Shown here: piece after piece, positions 28,743 to 41,375 of the stretch
Position numbering within the stretch: position 1 is the first letter of the stretch
How the letters are laid out: every line of letters begins with the position of its first letter
DNA from: Lithospermum erythrorhizon
Taxonomy: Eukaryota > Streptophyta > Magnoliopsida > Boraginales > Boraginaceae
Assembly (NCBI GenBank): GCA_019722365.1
Contig: JADFUC010002313.1
Span: 558,001 to 622,000 of the forward strand
Direction of reading: 5' to 3'
DNA: 64,000 nucleotides
Notes under the pieces: model-generated
Told to the model about the DNA's origin: nothing
What the model saw: the letters and a program-made list of their open reading frames with translations, nothing else
Database searches by the model: none
Position numbers and translations under genes: made by a program

Positions 28743-28875
28743 CTAAGTTTGTTTTGGATTAATTGATTAAAATAGTTGATTATGTCAAATGAATATAGAC
28801 ATGATCATGTCTATCATATCTATATTCATTTGACATAATAAATTATTTTGATAAATTAATCTAAAATAAACTAAG
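28743..28875. mobile_element. 133-bp near-perfect palindromic MITE
   Basis: The two halves are inverted copies. The left arm starts CTAAGTTTGTTTTGGATT; the reverse complement of the right end is CTTAGTTTATTTTAGATT. Both arms also contain TATGTCAAATGAATATAGA. The centre is the 14-bp perfect palindrome GACATGATCATGTC (28798-28811). Length, AT content and foldback structure fit a MITE. Superfamily not determined; no clear target duplication seen. Confidence 0.8.
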
Positions 28876-31800
28876 CATAAAAAATGAGGAGTATATATAT
28901 ATACATGATATATCTGAAATTACGCAATGAATATGGACACTCCATACTTTCAAATTAAGGTAACAAATTAAATGTTCTAGACTCCAAAAATCTTAAACAA
29001 AGTTTAGAGCTAGATAGCAGATAATTATGTAATCAATATTTAATACAGTAGTTGGGGAGTTGGTAGATAAATGGCATTCTCTGACCCTATCAATATCAAC
29101 TAGGATAGATTATTGAACTAAGTTTTCTATTGAATTCTCACTTTCTATGATTCTCCCTAAAAGGGATACACGGTCGATTTTAATTTAATGTTAGTTCGAT
29201 CTTTCATTTCAATATCCGCACCAACCACCCCCTGAATAAGTAAGCATTTTGTCCGGCAGCCTTTTCATCCGAAGATAATTAAGATATTATTATAGACTAC
29301 CGATTATATAACCCAAATGGATACTATTATGAAATCAATCAAAATGGAATTTGATTAATAACAAGAAATTGTCACTGTTTGAGTAGGGAACTTTTTGTTC
29401 ATTCCCTGCAATACCAATAATCCATATGTCACCTCAGTGCCATAACAGATTCGATATAATCTTTTTTCCTTTCTCCTTTCATATTAATAATATAATCTAA
29501 TCTTATATGCGAGTATTCTAAATAAACATTCCATTTCCCTCAATAAGTTCATATATATTTTCCAAGCCTAACAAACCATGTAGAAACTGATTCACGATGC
29601 AATGCGTGTAAAATTGTAAAAACATAGGGTTTTGTTTTCATCACTTGGTACTACAAAGTCAACATAAACCATCTAACAATGATCATTAACACAGTAGTGT
29701 AGATATCACGTTCGTTGAAGTGAGAAGTTAGTTTAGTATTGATCTCTTTGGAATCTCATCATGACAACACGCACGAATTGGATAAGAATTACGTAATCAC
29801 TAGTTATATGTATATTAATACAATAACACTGAGTCCCTATTCCTTATTAGTTGATGAACAATATTTGAACTACTGGTCTTAGCAATTGTAGCTAAGTGAT
29901 GACATCCATGCGATATTATTTGTTAGTCTTCGTAGTTTTTTTTCTTCTTCTCGAGAATCATTATTAGTGGTTTTCTATTTATTTATTTACACGACTCTAA
30001 TTCATGATGACCTCTCGACAATATATTGGTGAAGTGTATTGCCATTATTAGGGTATACTTCACCGTCTTGTTAGTCTTTATAGTTGATGCTGCTGTCTCT
30101 TCATTTCAATTTAACTGTGAAATTTGATATACCATATAAAATTTCTCAATTTTGATCACAAATTAAATTTATTCAAATATTTTATTTTTAGTATTATTTA
30201 ATATTTTAGTATACAAGTATGTAACATGTAACCTAATTGTATAAATCTTTTGATAAAAAATCAAGCTAATTGATTGAATTTTTGCTTTAAATTGAATTGA
30301 TTTTTCGTTGAAAAAAAAATTCACAATTAAAATGAAATGGAGGATATCAATTGGAATCATTTAAAATATAATATTATATATATATTGACGAGTTAAGGTG
30401 AAAATATAAAATAATATATATTTTTTTAAATAAAAGTTTAGCAAATATATTTTTTGACAAAATATATAGTAGTATATATTCTTGAACTATTATTGGACAT
30501 TAAGGATATAAGGAGATCGTGATAATTGGCGATTTTGTCTATAAATTTCAAGCTATGACATTTCGGTATGTAAGAGTTCATTATTTTCATAATCCTATAT
30601 TGGAATAGAGATTTTATTGGATACTATTTTCAAGATGAGATCGATTTGCTTTCACATATGTTTCCGTTTCTTTTTTAATTAGCCACAACAAGAAAGGGGT
30701 GATTTCTTTTCACTTTTGAGTGATTCTTCAATTATTTTGCATGAAATCCATCAAAATACGCAACACTTACTCTATAGTGTTTTCTCTTTCTCTCATTTTT
30801 ATCTCATCACAAACCCCACTAAAAGCACAGCCATTAACTTGACAATATTACTCTTTTTTGTCATGTTCTTAGGATCCCACCATCATTATTACAAGAACCC
30901 GTTTTTCACAAGTCTATAACTCTGTTGTGGGGTAATGCAAAGAAGAATTTTATTATTTATAATAGCACAAAGCCCAAAAAGTACCCTTTAAATAAGATAG
31001 ATTTTATCAAATCAAGAGAATCGGCCCAAACCATGAAATTCCCCGTTGTCACGACGATTTCCTCATGTAGACGTCTCATTGGCTGACTGACTGATTCGGG
31101 AACTGACTCTACTGATTCAACTCGATCGACTCATCTGATTCGATTCTGGGTCTCGATAGAGTTCTATTTGAAATACCTCTGAACTCCTGACTCTGAAATG
31201 GACTCCTGGATTTTTGAACCTCGATTTCTGGATGGGAGCCTATGACGAGTCGCATACGTGTCCCTGTCTCGACGATGATCATCCTGACTGACATATCCGA
31301 GCCGGTTCTCTAGTGCCGTATTCTGGCCATTGCATTTTGACTGATCTCTTGGGCCTTGACTCGATCTCCTGGCTCACAATTAGACTACGGACTTACCTGC
31401 AAAGTCATTTCAAACGACTTGCCAGCATCATCGCGACCCCTCAGAATTGGATAAAGCCCATGCCTTCCTCGCAGCTGACTCAGGGGATTTTGTTACCCGT
31501 ATGCATTTCCACCTGTGACTTTAGTCATGGCGCCCACTTGCTCGATTTAAACTTGTATTTCGAGCATATTTATTACTCGAACAGAGGTGACTGAAAGCTC
31601 GAAATAGACAGCTATGGTGAAGTTGTTACAGTCATTTAGCCTGTTTCAGATTCATTGTCATAGAAATGATTTAAAGGATAATGACTTAAGTTTAGCGAGA
31701 TTTGGCCTCAAAATCTGATCTTAATGGTATTTACCACTGACTTAGTGAGATTTGGCATCACTTTGAACTTAAATGGTGATTCGCTCACTTGACTGATGAA

Positions 31801-32446
31801 TTTGAAGCCAGTCACATTTGTTAACTTTACTATACGCCTTAATACTGGTCAGAGTAACGATCAATATGAAAGGAGTTCTAACCTGGCTGATGAGTACGAT
31901 CAACTGGGAGATCGGCTTTAGCAAATAAGCTTCCGCCTTGAATCCAAATGAGGATCGAACGCCGTTGTATTCCTATATTTCCGATTGATGAATCAAACCC
32001 GGAATTTATCGATAAAACCAAGTTTTTGAATAATTAGGGGTCAGAGCTTAATCTCGAATATTCTCAAGATTCTCGGTAGTCTCTCACGATTCCTTAATGA
32101 TTGGTTTAACTCAGGAATTATTGCCTTTAATTCTTGATTTCAGCACTCATTGGCCACCGGAGGCGTGCTTTTCCTACCACCACCCTGCTTTCCTCGCCAA
32201 AGATTTCCACCAGTAAATCTCTATGCTTTTTCTATATTTTCTCAAAAAGCTTTTTTTCGATGTGAATGTATCAGGATTTTTGTCATGGAGTTTTCAGCCA
32301 AAACGGGGGCCAGATTTATAAGATTCTCGCTTCAAACGTCATTTCCGATTGACCTAGACATTTCCAGCTGGATCGCAATCTCGAATCATTGATTGGAGCA
32401 AAGATCCTGACCGCCTGATAATTCTAATTACTGCAAGGTCCAAGTA

Positions 32447-32471
32447 TGTGAAAATAGGCGTCTATTTCACA
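32447..32471. repeat. Short inverted repeat
   Basis: TGTGAAAATAG and CTATTTCACA flank a 4-base centre, forming a compact hairpin in a gene-free, GC-balanced block. Confidence 0.7.
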
Positions 32472-32543
32472 TAAAAAAAGGTTCCGTATTATTTTCTAGG
32501 TAAAAAACATTTTCATATCGATTCTTGACCTTTTGGAAATTGA

Positions 32544-32627
32544 TTTTTGAACCACATAACTTCCTGCTCGATTTTGAACCACAGCACCCTCTGTGAGTCA
32601 TGATTTTTGAACCACATAACTTCGTAG
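32544..32627. repeat. Direct repeat of a 22-mer, 62-bp spacing
   Basis: TGATTTTTGAACCACATAAC followed by TTC occurs at about 32544 and again at about 32606. A partial third match (GATTTTGAACCACA) lies between, suggesting decayed tandem units. Confidence 0.8.
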
Positions 32628-33989
32628 TTTTGGTTTGAACCCGTAGTTTCTAGATTCTTCATTTCGTTCTCGTGGCTTCCGGCATATCTCTTATGGCCGA
32701 TTTTAATAAATAAAATTGGCGCTTTCGAGCCCTGATTTTAATTGACATTTAATGCGAGGATACTGGAGCCCTATTTCGGTTCGAATTTAGGTTAATTAAT
32801 GTAGGAAACCCTTGTTTTTACTGACACCCTGCGTTCGATTCCTGAACCCCGTCGATCGGCGCTTGATTTAACTGCGCTTAATCGTGCGAACCCCTAATCA
32901 CCACGTGACATTTTTTAGTGGCTCGACTTTTAATTAATTCGTATTAATCAATTTAATTATTATTTTGATAAATTTTCTATATCTACACATTGTTTGGTTC
33001 GCTTGAATGAAGGTAGAAAGGAGAGTACTGCATCAACTTCAAGCATGGTATTTAAACAATTTCTCCTTTTTGTTTTGGGTTGAAGATGACATCGATAAGT
33101 AAATAAGTTGAAGATATTATATTTTGATATAGTCTCACGAAATATCATATCTTTACATTTTCTACTTTTTATTATCATATCCTAAATATGAAGATAAACT
33201 TAGGTTTAGACTTTAAGAATTTTGTTACCAAAGCTTTAAAAATTCTCCAATAAAAATGTTCCAACTTCCAAGTTTAGTTAGGACTTTTCGCCAATTTGTC
33301 CATCGACCTATAATGTTGGGTCCCACTTAATACTAGGCCCCCCCCTCCAAAAACTGTAAACGCGTCACCACTCACCAATACAACCCCTAAGCCCACGAAC
33401 CCAACAAATTCCCGGCCTAAAATGGGCCCATTAGTCCAATCAAAATTACACTACTTTTTGCTTTTCTCTTTTTCTTTTGGCTGATTCCCCCCACTTAATT
33501 TTTTTTTTCCGAGAGAGCCATATAATTTGAAGCGTAATTACAAAAAGATACGGGCCCACTTTAGTTAGTAAAGAAAGAAATTTCCACTTTTAAATATGTG
33601 ATATAATTTGTTGCAATTCGAGATCATGACACATATTTCATTTTTTTAATTAACTTTTAAAACAAATTTAATATATAATACAATCTTAACGAACTCGCCA
33701 AGAGTTCACCCGGGCATTCTTGTGATGAACCATTCATTGGTTTTTCAATAAGGGTATCATGTTATGTTACTTAGCTTCCTGATTCATGTTGTTATAACGA
33801 GAAAATGGACCCAAAACACTAGAATCTGCATTGATGTATCGTCTAATGGCTCTTATTATGGGTTAAAATGAAGAGAAACTCAAACTGGGGTTGATGACAC
33901 TCAACTCCAACAATGATGCCACCATAATGTTGTAAGGGGTATTCGTCTAATGGCTATTCAAATATATTTCATCTATTCTTATTATTATA

Positions 33990-34087
33990 ATTTATTTATT
34001 TATTTGGTTTCAAGTCAAATTATTATTTCTATATAAAAATTCTTATTTATTTATTTGGTTTCAATTCAAATTATTATTTCTATATTC
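33990..34087. repeat. Tandem duplication, ~51-bp period
   Basis: TTATTTATTTGGTTTCAAG plus TCAAATTATTATTTCTATAT is repeated with two or three changes about 51 bases later. Confidence 0.85.
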
Positions 34088-36294
34088 ATTCTGCCAGGTA
34101 TGCAGAGCACCAAAGCGAGATGCATGATGATCCACGACTTATGTGACAAAATAGGTGCATGATGGGCCACCAAACTCTAAGTAAATAATTGTGCTTCAAC
34201 AAAAGTCATGATGATACAAAAAGTCAATAAACGAAAGGTCCCATGCCATGAATAATGAGATATATTAGGGTATAGTAGTCCCCCTCCCAATAATTGCATG
34301 ATAAACTTTGAACATTTTTACTTCGCAGGTATTATCATGATTTTGAACGCTCAACATACAAGTACCGGACATTATCGGCAAGTCGGATCAATCTCTTCTT
34401 TTTAACCTAGCCCTCTTTGAAAACAAATTAAAATGATTAGGTAGTTCTAATCGTACCAAATGGATGTGAACTTGTTTTGATCGAAAATAATGTTATTAGA
34501 AAGAAAATTTAGCTCACATTGAATATGTTACATCATATAAGGTAATTTATATGATCATGTATGCTTCTTTTATTTTCAATAATACAAAGGATGGTAGATT
34601 AAAATCATTATCAAATATAGAATAAAAAAATTGACGTATATATGCAGCATGGATGATAATGAAACCTCTCCTCTTTGATGTTAATATCTTCGTTTTCAAT
34701 CGGATGGCATGGTTGATTATTTTATTGTCAACGACTTTATGAAATTCTGTTCATTCAAAACAATCCTTATTGTACTTATATAGTTTTTATTAAACCCACA
34801 TAGGACACTTATTAGGTTTCAACGATTATATATAATTGAAGTTATATCCAAACAATGATTGGTGCAATCGTTATAGAGAAAATGAAATTGTCTATTGTAA
34901 GTTTATCTTAGATTAACAGTTTTTATTTTTGTAATTTTTATTGTTGGGAAAAAAATAGTATATATATCCAATCCATTAGAGACATTGAAAAAATTGGGTG
35001 CTTGAGAGAGGAGGAACAGTAACCGCGAACCAATTTTCTATAATTGATGGCAGCCCCACCAAATCCCCTCTCACGAGCTAGTGTTTTCAACCCCGAGATT
35101 CCACACGTTTAGAGGCATCGGCTATTCTTTTTTTGGGAGGGGGAAAAGCTCCGGGCTAAAGACCCCAAGTGACATCCTTTCATAAGGATTGGTTTAGGGT
35201 TTAGAAAGATCACGTGAGAATCCCAGACTCACACCCATAACATTTTGTCCTCATTACCTTAGGTTATAAAAACAGTATAATATATTGGTTAAAACGATGT
35301 GGGAGATGCAGCAGAGATGGATGATAAGAGCAAATCATCCAAAGACCGATGTCCACCTAAAAACAATGTACGAACTATTTTCACAAAACTTTCATTACAA
35401 AGAAAGCATATTAAAAGGCCTGCCACACATAAAGGAATCTAGTCATGAGAAGGGTAGCTCATAGCTGATTAGTAAGGACCATGGTGACTGAAACTTGAGT
35501 AGTATATTTGATGCTTATGACAAGGGTAAAACAGTATCTACATTGCTTGTGGTATTTTGTATTTTGTCAAGCTAAGAGTATTCCATAAATCTCTGTGTAG
35601 CAGCTTCCCATGAGAGGTTATATTGCTGTTCATGGGTGAGAAGGTGAGGGTCATTATCCATTGATTACTTCATCTTCATTACAAATTCTTGTGGTGTTTT
35701 GTATTTCAAACAATTCAGGAATTCTCTCAAGAAATCATTTGAAGGATGATATGAACAGACAACAATCTTGCCCATTGCAAGAGTCGCAGAGTCGTGGCAG
35801 TAGCAGTGCAGAGAACATAATTGACACTAGGATTGTGAAGACTTTGTATCTGCATCAAAGAGACAATCATATATCACCAGGGAGAATATTATTGTCTATC
35901 CATAGGTTGTTGCAATGTAAAGTCAAATTGCAGCATTTATCATGATTCATAAACAAAATAGAGTTGATTATTAGAGACAGGTTCAGCTACTTATTCGTCC
36001 AAACGTTATTGGTAACTGGCAATACAGGGGCTTAAACATTATATATGAGAAGATTACCCATGTGTAAAACATTATTTTATTTTTAGCATGTATATCACAC
36101 GTCTCTTTTTTCCGTAGGACTAAAAATATTTATCCTGTGGTTCTAAAAGCTTTTGAGTCCATGGTAATGCATATTTGCACAAAAGTGAATCTATATGCTC
36201 TTAAAATACATGTCATCCCTAGAAGATAGCCTTCAAATCAATTTCATTGTTTGCCATTAAATTTTAATCCCCACATTGTTACCTGGTTATCTCG

Positions 36295-36302
36295 TATAAA
36301 AA
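36295..36302 (+). promoter_or_regulatory. Candidate TATA box of first NHL gene
   Basis: CTCGTATAAAAAGG lies 245 bases before the ATG at 36540. It is a good TATA match in a moderately AT-rich context and would give a leader of roughly 210 bases. Confidence 0.45.
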
Positions 36303-36539
36303 GGTTAAACCAATAATGGACAATTTATCAAAGTAAGTAGGATATCATTACTTCTTCAATGATCACAATTCTGCTTTAGACCTTCACCATCATTTCATTT
36401 GCATTTTGTAAATAACAAAGTTATTTGATCTTGTATGACATTGATGCATTTCTCATTCGATTTCGTGATGCTCCCTCTCGTTCTTTGTCTATCCTGTTTT
36501 GAAGCAGAGGGAGAGCGAAGAAGAAACTAATCAAGAACA

Positions 36540-37307
36540 ATGAAAACAAAAGGTAGTCCTGGGTATGCTCATCCCTTTCAGCAACCAGTATTCCAACCTG
36601 AACATAATCCACATTTTCATGAAGATTATCAATCTTACAATAATCAATACGGACAAAATCGAATGGCCAACCCCATTATCACCAATGGTGGTTACTATGG
36701 ACCCTTAGATTCCCATGAAAATGAAAGGAAGTCCCCTTTCGGGCAAATCTTGCTCATAGTATCCATTTTTGTTCTCCTAGCTTTATGCTTCGCAAGCCTC
36801 GTCATTTGGATGCTATTCGGGATAAATTTGCCCGAATTCCAAGTTTCATCGCTTGCTGTTACAGATTTCAGTACTGCAAGCACAACCATTGTAGGAAAGT
36901 GGGATGTTAATATCTCAATTGCAAACCCGAATGACAATTTTCGAGCCCATTTCGATCATTTGATAACATCTATTTATTTCAAGGATAGCCTTTTAGCAGA
37001 GACATCTGTACCAGATATTAATTTATTTTCAGAACAGAACACTACAATTCATTCTATAATGGCAACAGAAGCCTCAGGTGCCGAGTTGGAAAAAACAATT
37101 GTCGCGGAGATGGAAGAAGAGAGGAAAACTAAAAAGAGCGTTACGTTCAGCGTGAGGCTCGATGGGAAGTCTGCACTAACAACTAAATCGACATCGAAAT
37201 CAGCCAATATTAAAGTCTACTGTGATGGCTTGACTGTTGGTTTCTCGGACGATGGCTTCGGAAACATGACGGAGCCTGCTGTAGAATGTTTGTTATATCC
37301 TTCATGA
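36540..37307 (+). CDS. NDR1/HIN1-like (LEA_2 domain) membrane protein
   Basis: Single exon, 255 aa. The start context AACAATGAAA is good. Residues 1-66 form a polar, Asn/Gln/Pro/Tyr-rich cytosolic N-terminus. A hydrophobic membrane segment lies at about 68-93 (ILLIVSIFVLLALCFASLVIW). The rest is a LEA_2-type domain with the family's NPN motif as NPNDN (129-133) and a C-terminus ending in ECLLYPS. N-glycosylation sequons NIS, NTT and NMT occur in the predicted outer part. Known of the family: NHL proteins are type II plasma-membrane proteins; several affect defence and stress responses. The first of two tandem NHL genes; the two products are only distantly alike, and the N-terminal tail here is longer and lacks the Cys cluster. 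Specific function unknown. Confidence 0.88.
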   Translation: MKTKGSPGYAHPFQQPVFQPEHNPHFHEDYQSYNNQYGQNRMANPIITNGGYYGPLDSHENERKSPFGQILLIVSIFVLLALCFASLVIWMLFGINLPEFQVSSLAVTDFSTASTTIVGKWDVNISIANPNDNFRAHFDHLITSIYFKDSLLAETSVPDINLFSEQNTTIHSIMATEASGAELEKTIVAEMEEERKTKKSVTFSVRLDGKSALTTKSTSKSANIKVYCDGLTVGFSDDGFGNMTEPAVECLLYPS

Positions 37308-38513
37308 TCAAAGGTTGTAGCAGTGGGATCATAGAATGGTATAAGTAAGTTGTGTATATGAAATGATTATTTGAGTAGACATATATTTGTAATTTTGAAA
37401 ATTTTAGTGTAAATGAAAACTATAGTTGCTGACTTATAAATTAAATGAATTGAATGAAGAATCAAACATCAAAGTATCAAACCGAAAACTTCTTGGATCA
37501 TGAATAGACAGATAATTCAAATTAAACATAATTGATCTTCTATGATACCACTCGATCTTTATGCATTATGATGCCATCTTCTTCTTCTTCGACAGTCATC
37601 GCTTATGAATAAAGTTAATATAATCACCAAAATAGCAAAGAATATCAACAGACAACAATCCAAATTTAGCGACGGCACACACAATCAACCCCAAAAAACA
37701 TTTCATCAACTAAAAGTATAGAGATCGTGTAGTAATATATACGTAATTATATATGCGTACATGCATGCACTGATGCCCATAAGCTCGAACATTTTATTGT
37801 AGAAGACATTCGTCATAAAGGAAGAATATTGGATGAAACATTTCGATATGTTAGAATAAATTTAAATAATATAGCACATGTTATTGTCCATTGAAATTGC
37901 GGTTCGGAGATCGAAGCATTTTGGCTAAATTTTTTACTCCATTGGTTACTATTAATCTTACTTTATTATTGTAATAGTTAGGTTGTTTATACGAACTTAT
38001 GTATTATTGTTGATCATTTTTAATGATATTATATTATTGGTGAAAAAAAATAGGCATATAATACACAACTTCATATACAAGTAGCCCAAACACGTCAAGC
38101 AAGTTTATTAAATTTTCAACTTATTAAACACGTGATCAATCCCACAAATTTAAAGATTCTGCTTCAAATCTGTTAGTTTTTTTCCTCCGCTCTTCGATGT
38201 TTGACCATAAATAAAATCAAAGAATTAGTACCAAATATCAAGGCATACGTGACATGATTTTATTAATTTGTAAAGCGTCACAGATTTCACAGGCTCGAAT
38301 ACAACAATTATTTGGGTTTATTAGTATTCATAACAATTTCAGTCAGACCAACTCACCCACTCCTTAATTTTCCCGTGCAACTAAACTCAATTTTTTCGCT
38401 TAAAACTATTTTTTTTCATGGTCAATCAAGAAGTCATATCTAATAAAACACAAACTTTACAAAAAATCAAGTTCACTAATCAAAGCCAACCTCTCCCACT
38501 TCCACACTAAACC
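37308..38513. other. Spacer between the two NHL genes
   Basis: Contains the first gene's 3' UTR and the second gene's promoter. No other gene or clear repeat seen. Confidence 0.65.
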
Positions 38514-38520
38514 TATAAAA
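38514..38520 (+). promoter_or_regulatory. TATA box of second NHL gene
   Basis: CTATAAAACC sits 133 bases before the ATG at 38653, followed by a pyrimidine-rich CCTCCTTG and CA-rich leader, a typical plant TATA promoter arrangement. Confidence 0.6.
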
Positions 38521-38652
38521 CCTCCTTGTAGCTTACGGCTCATCAGCAAAATCCCTAACTATTACCAACAATACAACACTCAATAACCTCCCACTTTTCC
38601 TACCAACTTCTACAATTTTCAACCAAATTCCCTCTCTTTTTTTTCCTCAACA

Positions 38653-39309
38653 ATGTCCAATTCTTACAACCACCCAGGCCGCGGCAGTTCTTGCTGTTGC
38701 AACCCCCTTAAATGCTGTTGTGGCTGTATATTCGACTGTCTATGCACATGTATTTACCAAATCATATGTACCATTCTCGTCGTCCTCACAATTGTTGCTA
38801 TAGTCCTTTTTATATTTTTTCGTCCAACTCCGGTCAAGTTTAACGTAACTGATGCTACTCTTACCCAATTTGATCTAGCCACACCTAACGACAACCTCCA
38901 TTATAATTTAGCCATGAATTTATCGATTCGAAACCCGAACAAACGTTTGAGTATATACTATGACAACATTGAGATTAGGGCATTGTATGAAGGGCAAAGA
39001 TTTGCTAGCATCACTTTGAAGCCGTTTCATCAAAGGACTAAGACCACAACCAATGTTGATAATATTGTTCTTAGTGGGCAAAATTTAGTTTTGCTTCATA
39101 ATAAGGGTGTCTCAAAATATAATCAAGATAGAGGCTCTGGCGTATACCATATCGACGTTGACCTTTATCTTCGGATTAGGTTTAAGGCTTCTTTGTTTAA
39201 AACGTCACACTTTAAGCCCAAGATTCATTGTGATTTGAAGGTGCCCTTGAGCGTTGATGGAAACCGGACATCTTTTTCTCCTACAACTTGTCACCTTGCA
39301 TGGCACTAA
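38653..39309 (+). CDS. NDR1/HIN1-like protein, NHL3/NHL10 (YLS9) type
   Basis: Single exon, 218 aa. The N-terminus has a dense Cys cluster (CCC at 14-16, CCC at 21-23, further Cys to 39), a likely palmitoylation and membrane-contact region. A transmembrane helix follows at about 36-57 and ends in FRPTPVKFNVTDA, the standard NHL junction. The LEA_2 domain has the conserved NPNKR (94-98) followed by YYDNIEI, and the late block KPKIHCDLKVPL. The order and spacing match Arabidopsis NHL3/NHL10, which are plasma-membrane proteins induced by pathogens and senescence. Sequons (NVT, NLS, NRT) are predicted outside. It follows another NHL gene on the same strand by 1.35 kb. Intact. Family assignment is firm; one-to-one orthology is not. 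Confidence 0.92.
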   Translation: MSNSYNHPGRGSSCCCNPLKCCCGCIFDCLCTCIYQIICTILVVLTIVAIVLFIFFRPTPVKFNVTDATLTQFDLATPNDNLHYNLAMNLSIRNPNKRLSIYYDNIEIRALYEGQRFASITLKPFHQRTKTTTNVDNIVLSGQNLVLLHNKGVSKYNQDRGSGVYHIDVDLYLRIRFKASLFKTSHFKPKIHCDLKVPLSVDGNRTSFSPTTCHLAWH

Positions 39310-39910
39310 TGGTCAAGAACTCAACATAACACGTTTATTGTTTTTATAAGTATTCAGTTTTATTCTCTTTAAGATTGTTCAATTCATTATTTATAGTTAT
39401 CAGAAGCAGAGCAAAGTTGGCTCTGCTTTGTTACTTTATTTGGTATTTATATGTTGATTTAGTTCTATACCCAACAATTATTTATAGGTACATGTGTAAA
39501 TTAGATCTTTCTTTACTTTTCACTATTGGATAGAATTTCATTCATATAAAACCAAACATTGGTTAGACAATTTGACAAAAAGGCCACTATGAAGATTTAC
39601 TACTGATAGAATCACCTCAACCGTAACACCAGAATATGAATATACCTCGGCTTATTTCTCTTTATGTATATACCATAGCAAAAGTGTACACTAGAGCCTA
39701 GGGGTTGTTACAAAAGATGAAGCCCATGTTCTCAAGCTTCCTAAAATTTCTTCTATTTCTTAGATCGAGTGTTATAATCCATTAATGTTAGTCGGAAATC
39801 CGAATAGTTGCTATAAAAATAAACAAGAATTTGGTATGACAAGAGTCACCAAGGCCGGTTAACAAACATGCAAGTAAATTGATGAGAATTAGATATTGCA
39901 TATATTATTA
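39310..39910. other. 3' flank of second NHL gene
   Basis: AT-rich 3' UTR and spacer; no further gene seen. Confidence 0.6.
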
Positions 39911-40480
39911 GTGTTATAACGGGCATATATTATTAGTTTTATAGCAGCGGAAGCATATTTGCAATATGAAGTTGTGAATTTTAAGATAAGGAATTATGTA
40001 AGTCTTGAAAATAAAAGAGAGCCGAGAGATTTAACGTGGTATCCCTAACAAAGTGTTAGACTAATCCACGGGTAGAGTCACATGATTTCAGCATAATGGG
40101 GGAACGTATTAGGATGGTGTAACTAACATATCTTGAACTCGGAAGAATAGAGGCAACCAGGCGAATCTGACTCGGCCCTACGCTATCCTGAAGAATAGAA
40201 TAACAATACGAGCTATTCGAGGGGCCTTGTAACTCTACTATTCAATAGCTATAATGATTTTAGGGTTGAAGACTCAAAACCAAGAGGAGAGGTATTTATA
40301 GGCTCAAAAGAACCTAAAACTGACTTAGAAACTGCCCTCGTCGGGACTTGGCCAAGTCGATCCTCTCCGATCTTACGCGACAAATTGCCCGGCATTGGAC
40401 TTAGGTCGGGAGGTGTAACTCCCGACCTATCTCCTGACCAAACAGACAAAACCAATGCTATTTGATTCATGGGACAATAT
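39911..40480 (-). mobile_element. Probable copia solo LTR, minus orientation
   Basis: Read on the minus strand it has a TATA-like CCTATAAATACCTC (about 40288-40300), then R/U5-like sequence including CCACGTTAAATCTCTC, ending near GCTTCCGCTGCTATAAAAC (about 39940), a common plant copia U5 end. The U3 side carries a perfect 10-bp inverted repeat AGGTCGGGAG...CTCCCGACCT (40403-40428). Neither end nor a target duplication is certain. Confidence 0.45.
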
Positions 40481-41054
40481 TCAATAATTAGATTGTATTG
40501 ATATTATTGTGTTAGAGATATTTTGGTGATTTTATATTATTATGATTTGATGTAATTATAGTAAGTATACTACGGAGTATTAATTAACTAGAATATGTGA
40601 TATTGTTTACATTGATATTGGAGTTAACTAATAGATTCGAATTGGAATTAGGTAAATCTGGTTCCATTAAAAAATAAAACCGAATTGATTCAAAAATAGA
40701 TTCGTAATAAAACCTAGTCCAAAGTTTAACTCGAATTGATTGGATGATAAATGGTTCAAAAATCAAATTGAAAACACGTGGACCTACTAGACTGGAAATC
40801 AATTCTAAATATAACTGAGTTGCTTCGAAATAGATTTAAAATTTTAAATAGACTCAAAATGTATCGTTACCGATTTGACATAAAACCAAATTAAACTGAA
40901 TAATAGCCCAATTATTTTATTGGGCTAACAATGAACAAATGGACCAATTGTGATTCTAAACAATGGATTATTTAGACCAGTGAATAGTGATAAGAACCAA
41001 GGCCCAATTTCATGATAGAATGAACAAACAACGACGACAGAAAATTCACTATAG

Positions 41055-41375
41055 ACTATAGTGTTTAAATATACCTTGAATCTTTTTCATGAAAACTTTT
41101 ACATTAAAGTTGGAGAAATATTCTCATGCCCATTCCATATAAATAGAGACATGTATTGAATATTTATCAAGTAATTAATAGGTTTGTTAGGGCAATATTC
41201 GCCAGCCATTTGATGCAAATTTATGACTATCAAATGAATACAATAGCCTTAGATCTTGTGACAACCAAGGTATTAAGTCTATACTCTATTGGCCTATTGG
41301 GTAAACTAGCAAGACTAGAGTTAATGAAAAAATCAAATAGCCAGAGAATCGATCTAATTGATTATACCAAATAAA
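41055..41375 (+). repeat. Truncated copy of the outer element's LTR
   Basis: ATACCTTGAATCTTTTTCAT and the following 300 bases match the start of the LTR at 41475 and the one at 53557 (ATATAAATAGAGAC, TATCAAATGAATACAATAGCC, ATCTTGTGACAACCAAGG). The match ends near 41375, about 100 bases before the full LTR starts. Confidence 0.7.

Larger units (their letters stand above)
27601..36294. other. Long gene-poor region
   Basis: No supported gene. 28-31 kb is very AT-rich. 31.0-32.9 kb is more GC-balanced, with repeated ACTGACT/GATTCGA phrases and looks like an old LTR or other transposon fragment without coding. 35.0-36.0 kb is mixed in composition; a 94-codon open frame at 35661-35945 (plus) matches no family I know. 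Confidence 0.55.

Noticed and set aside
35661..35945. 94-codon open frame upstream of the NHL pair
   Set aside because: No recognised family, no good start context or intron signals; could be part of a noncoding transcript but I cannot support that.
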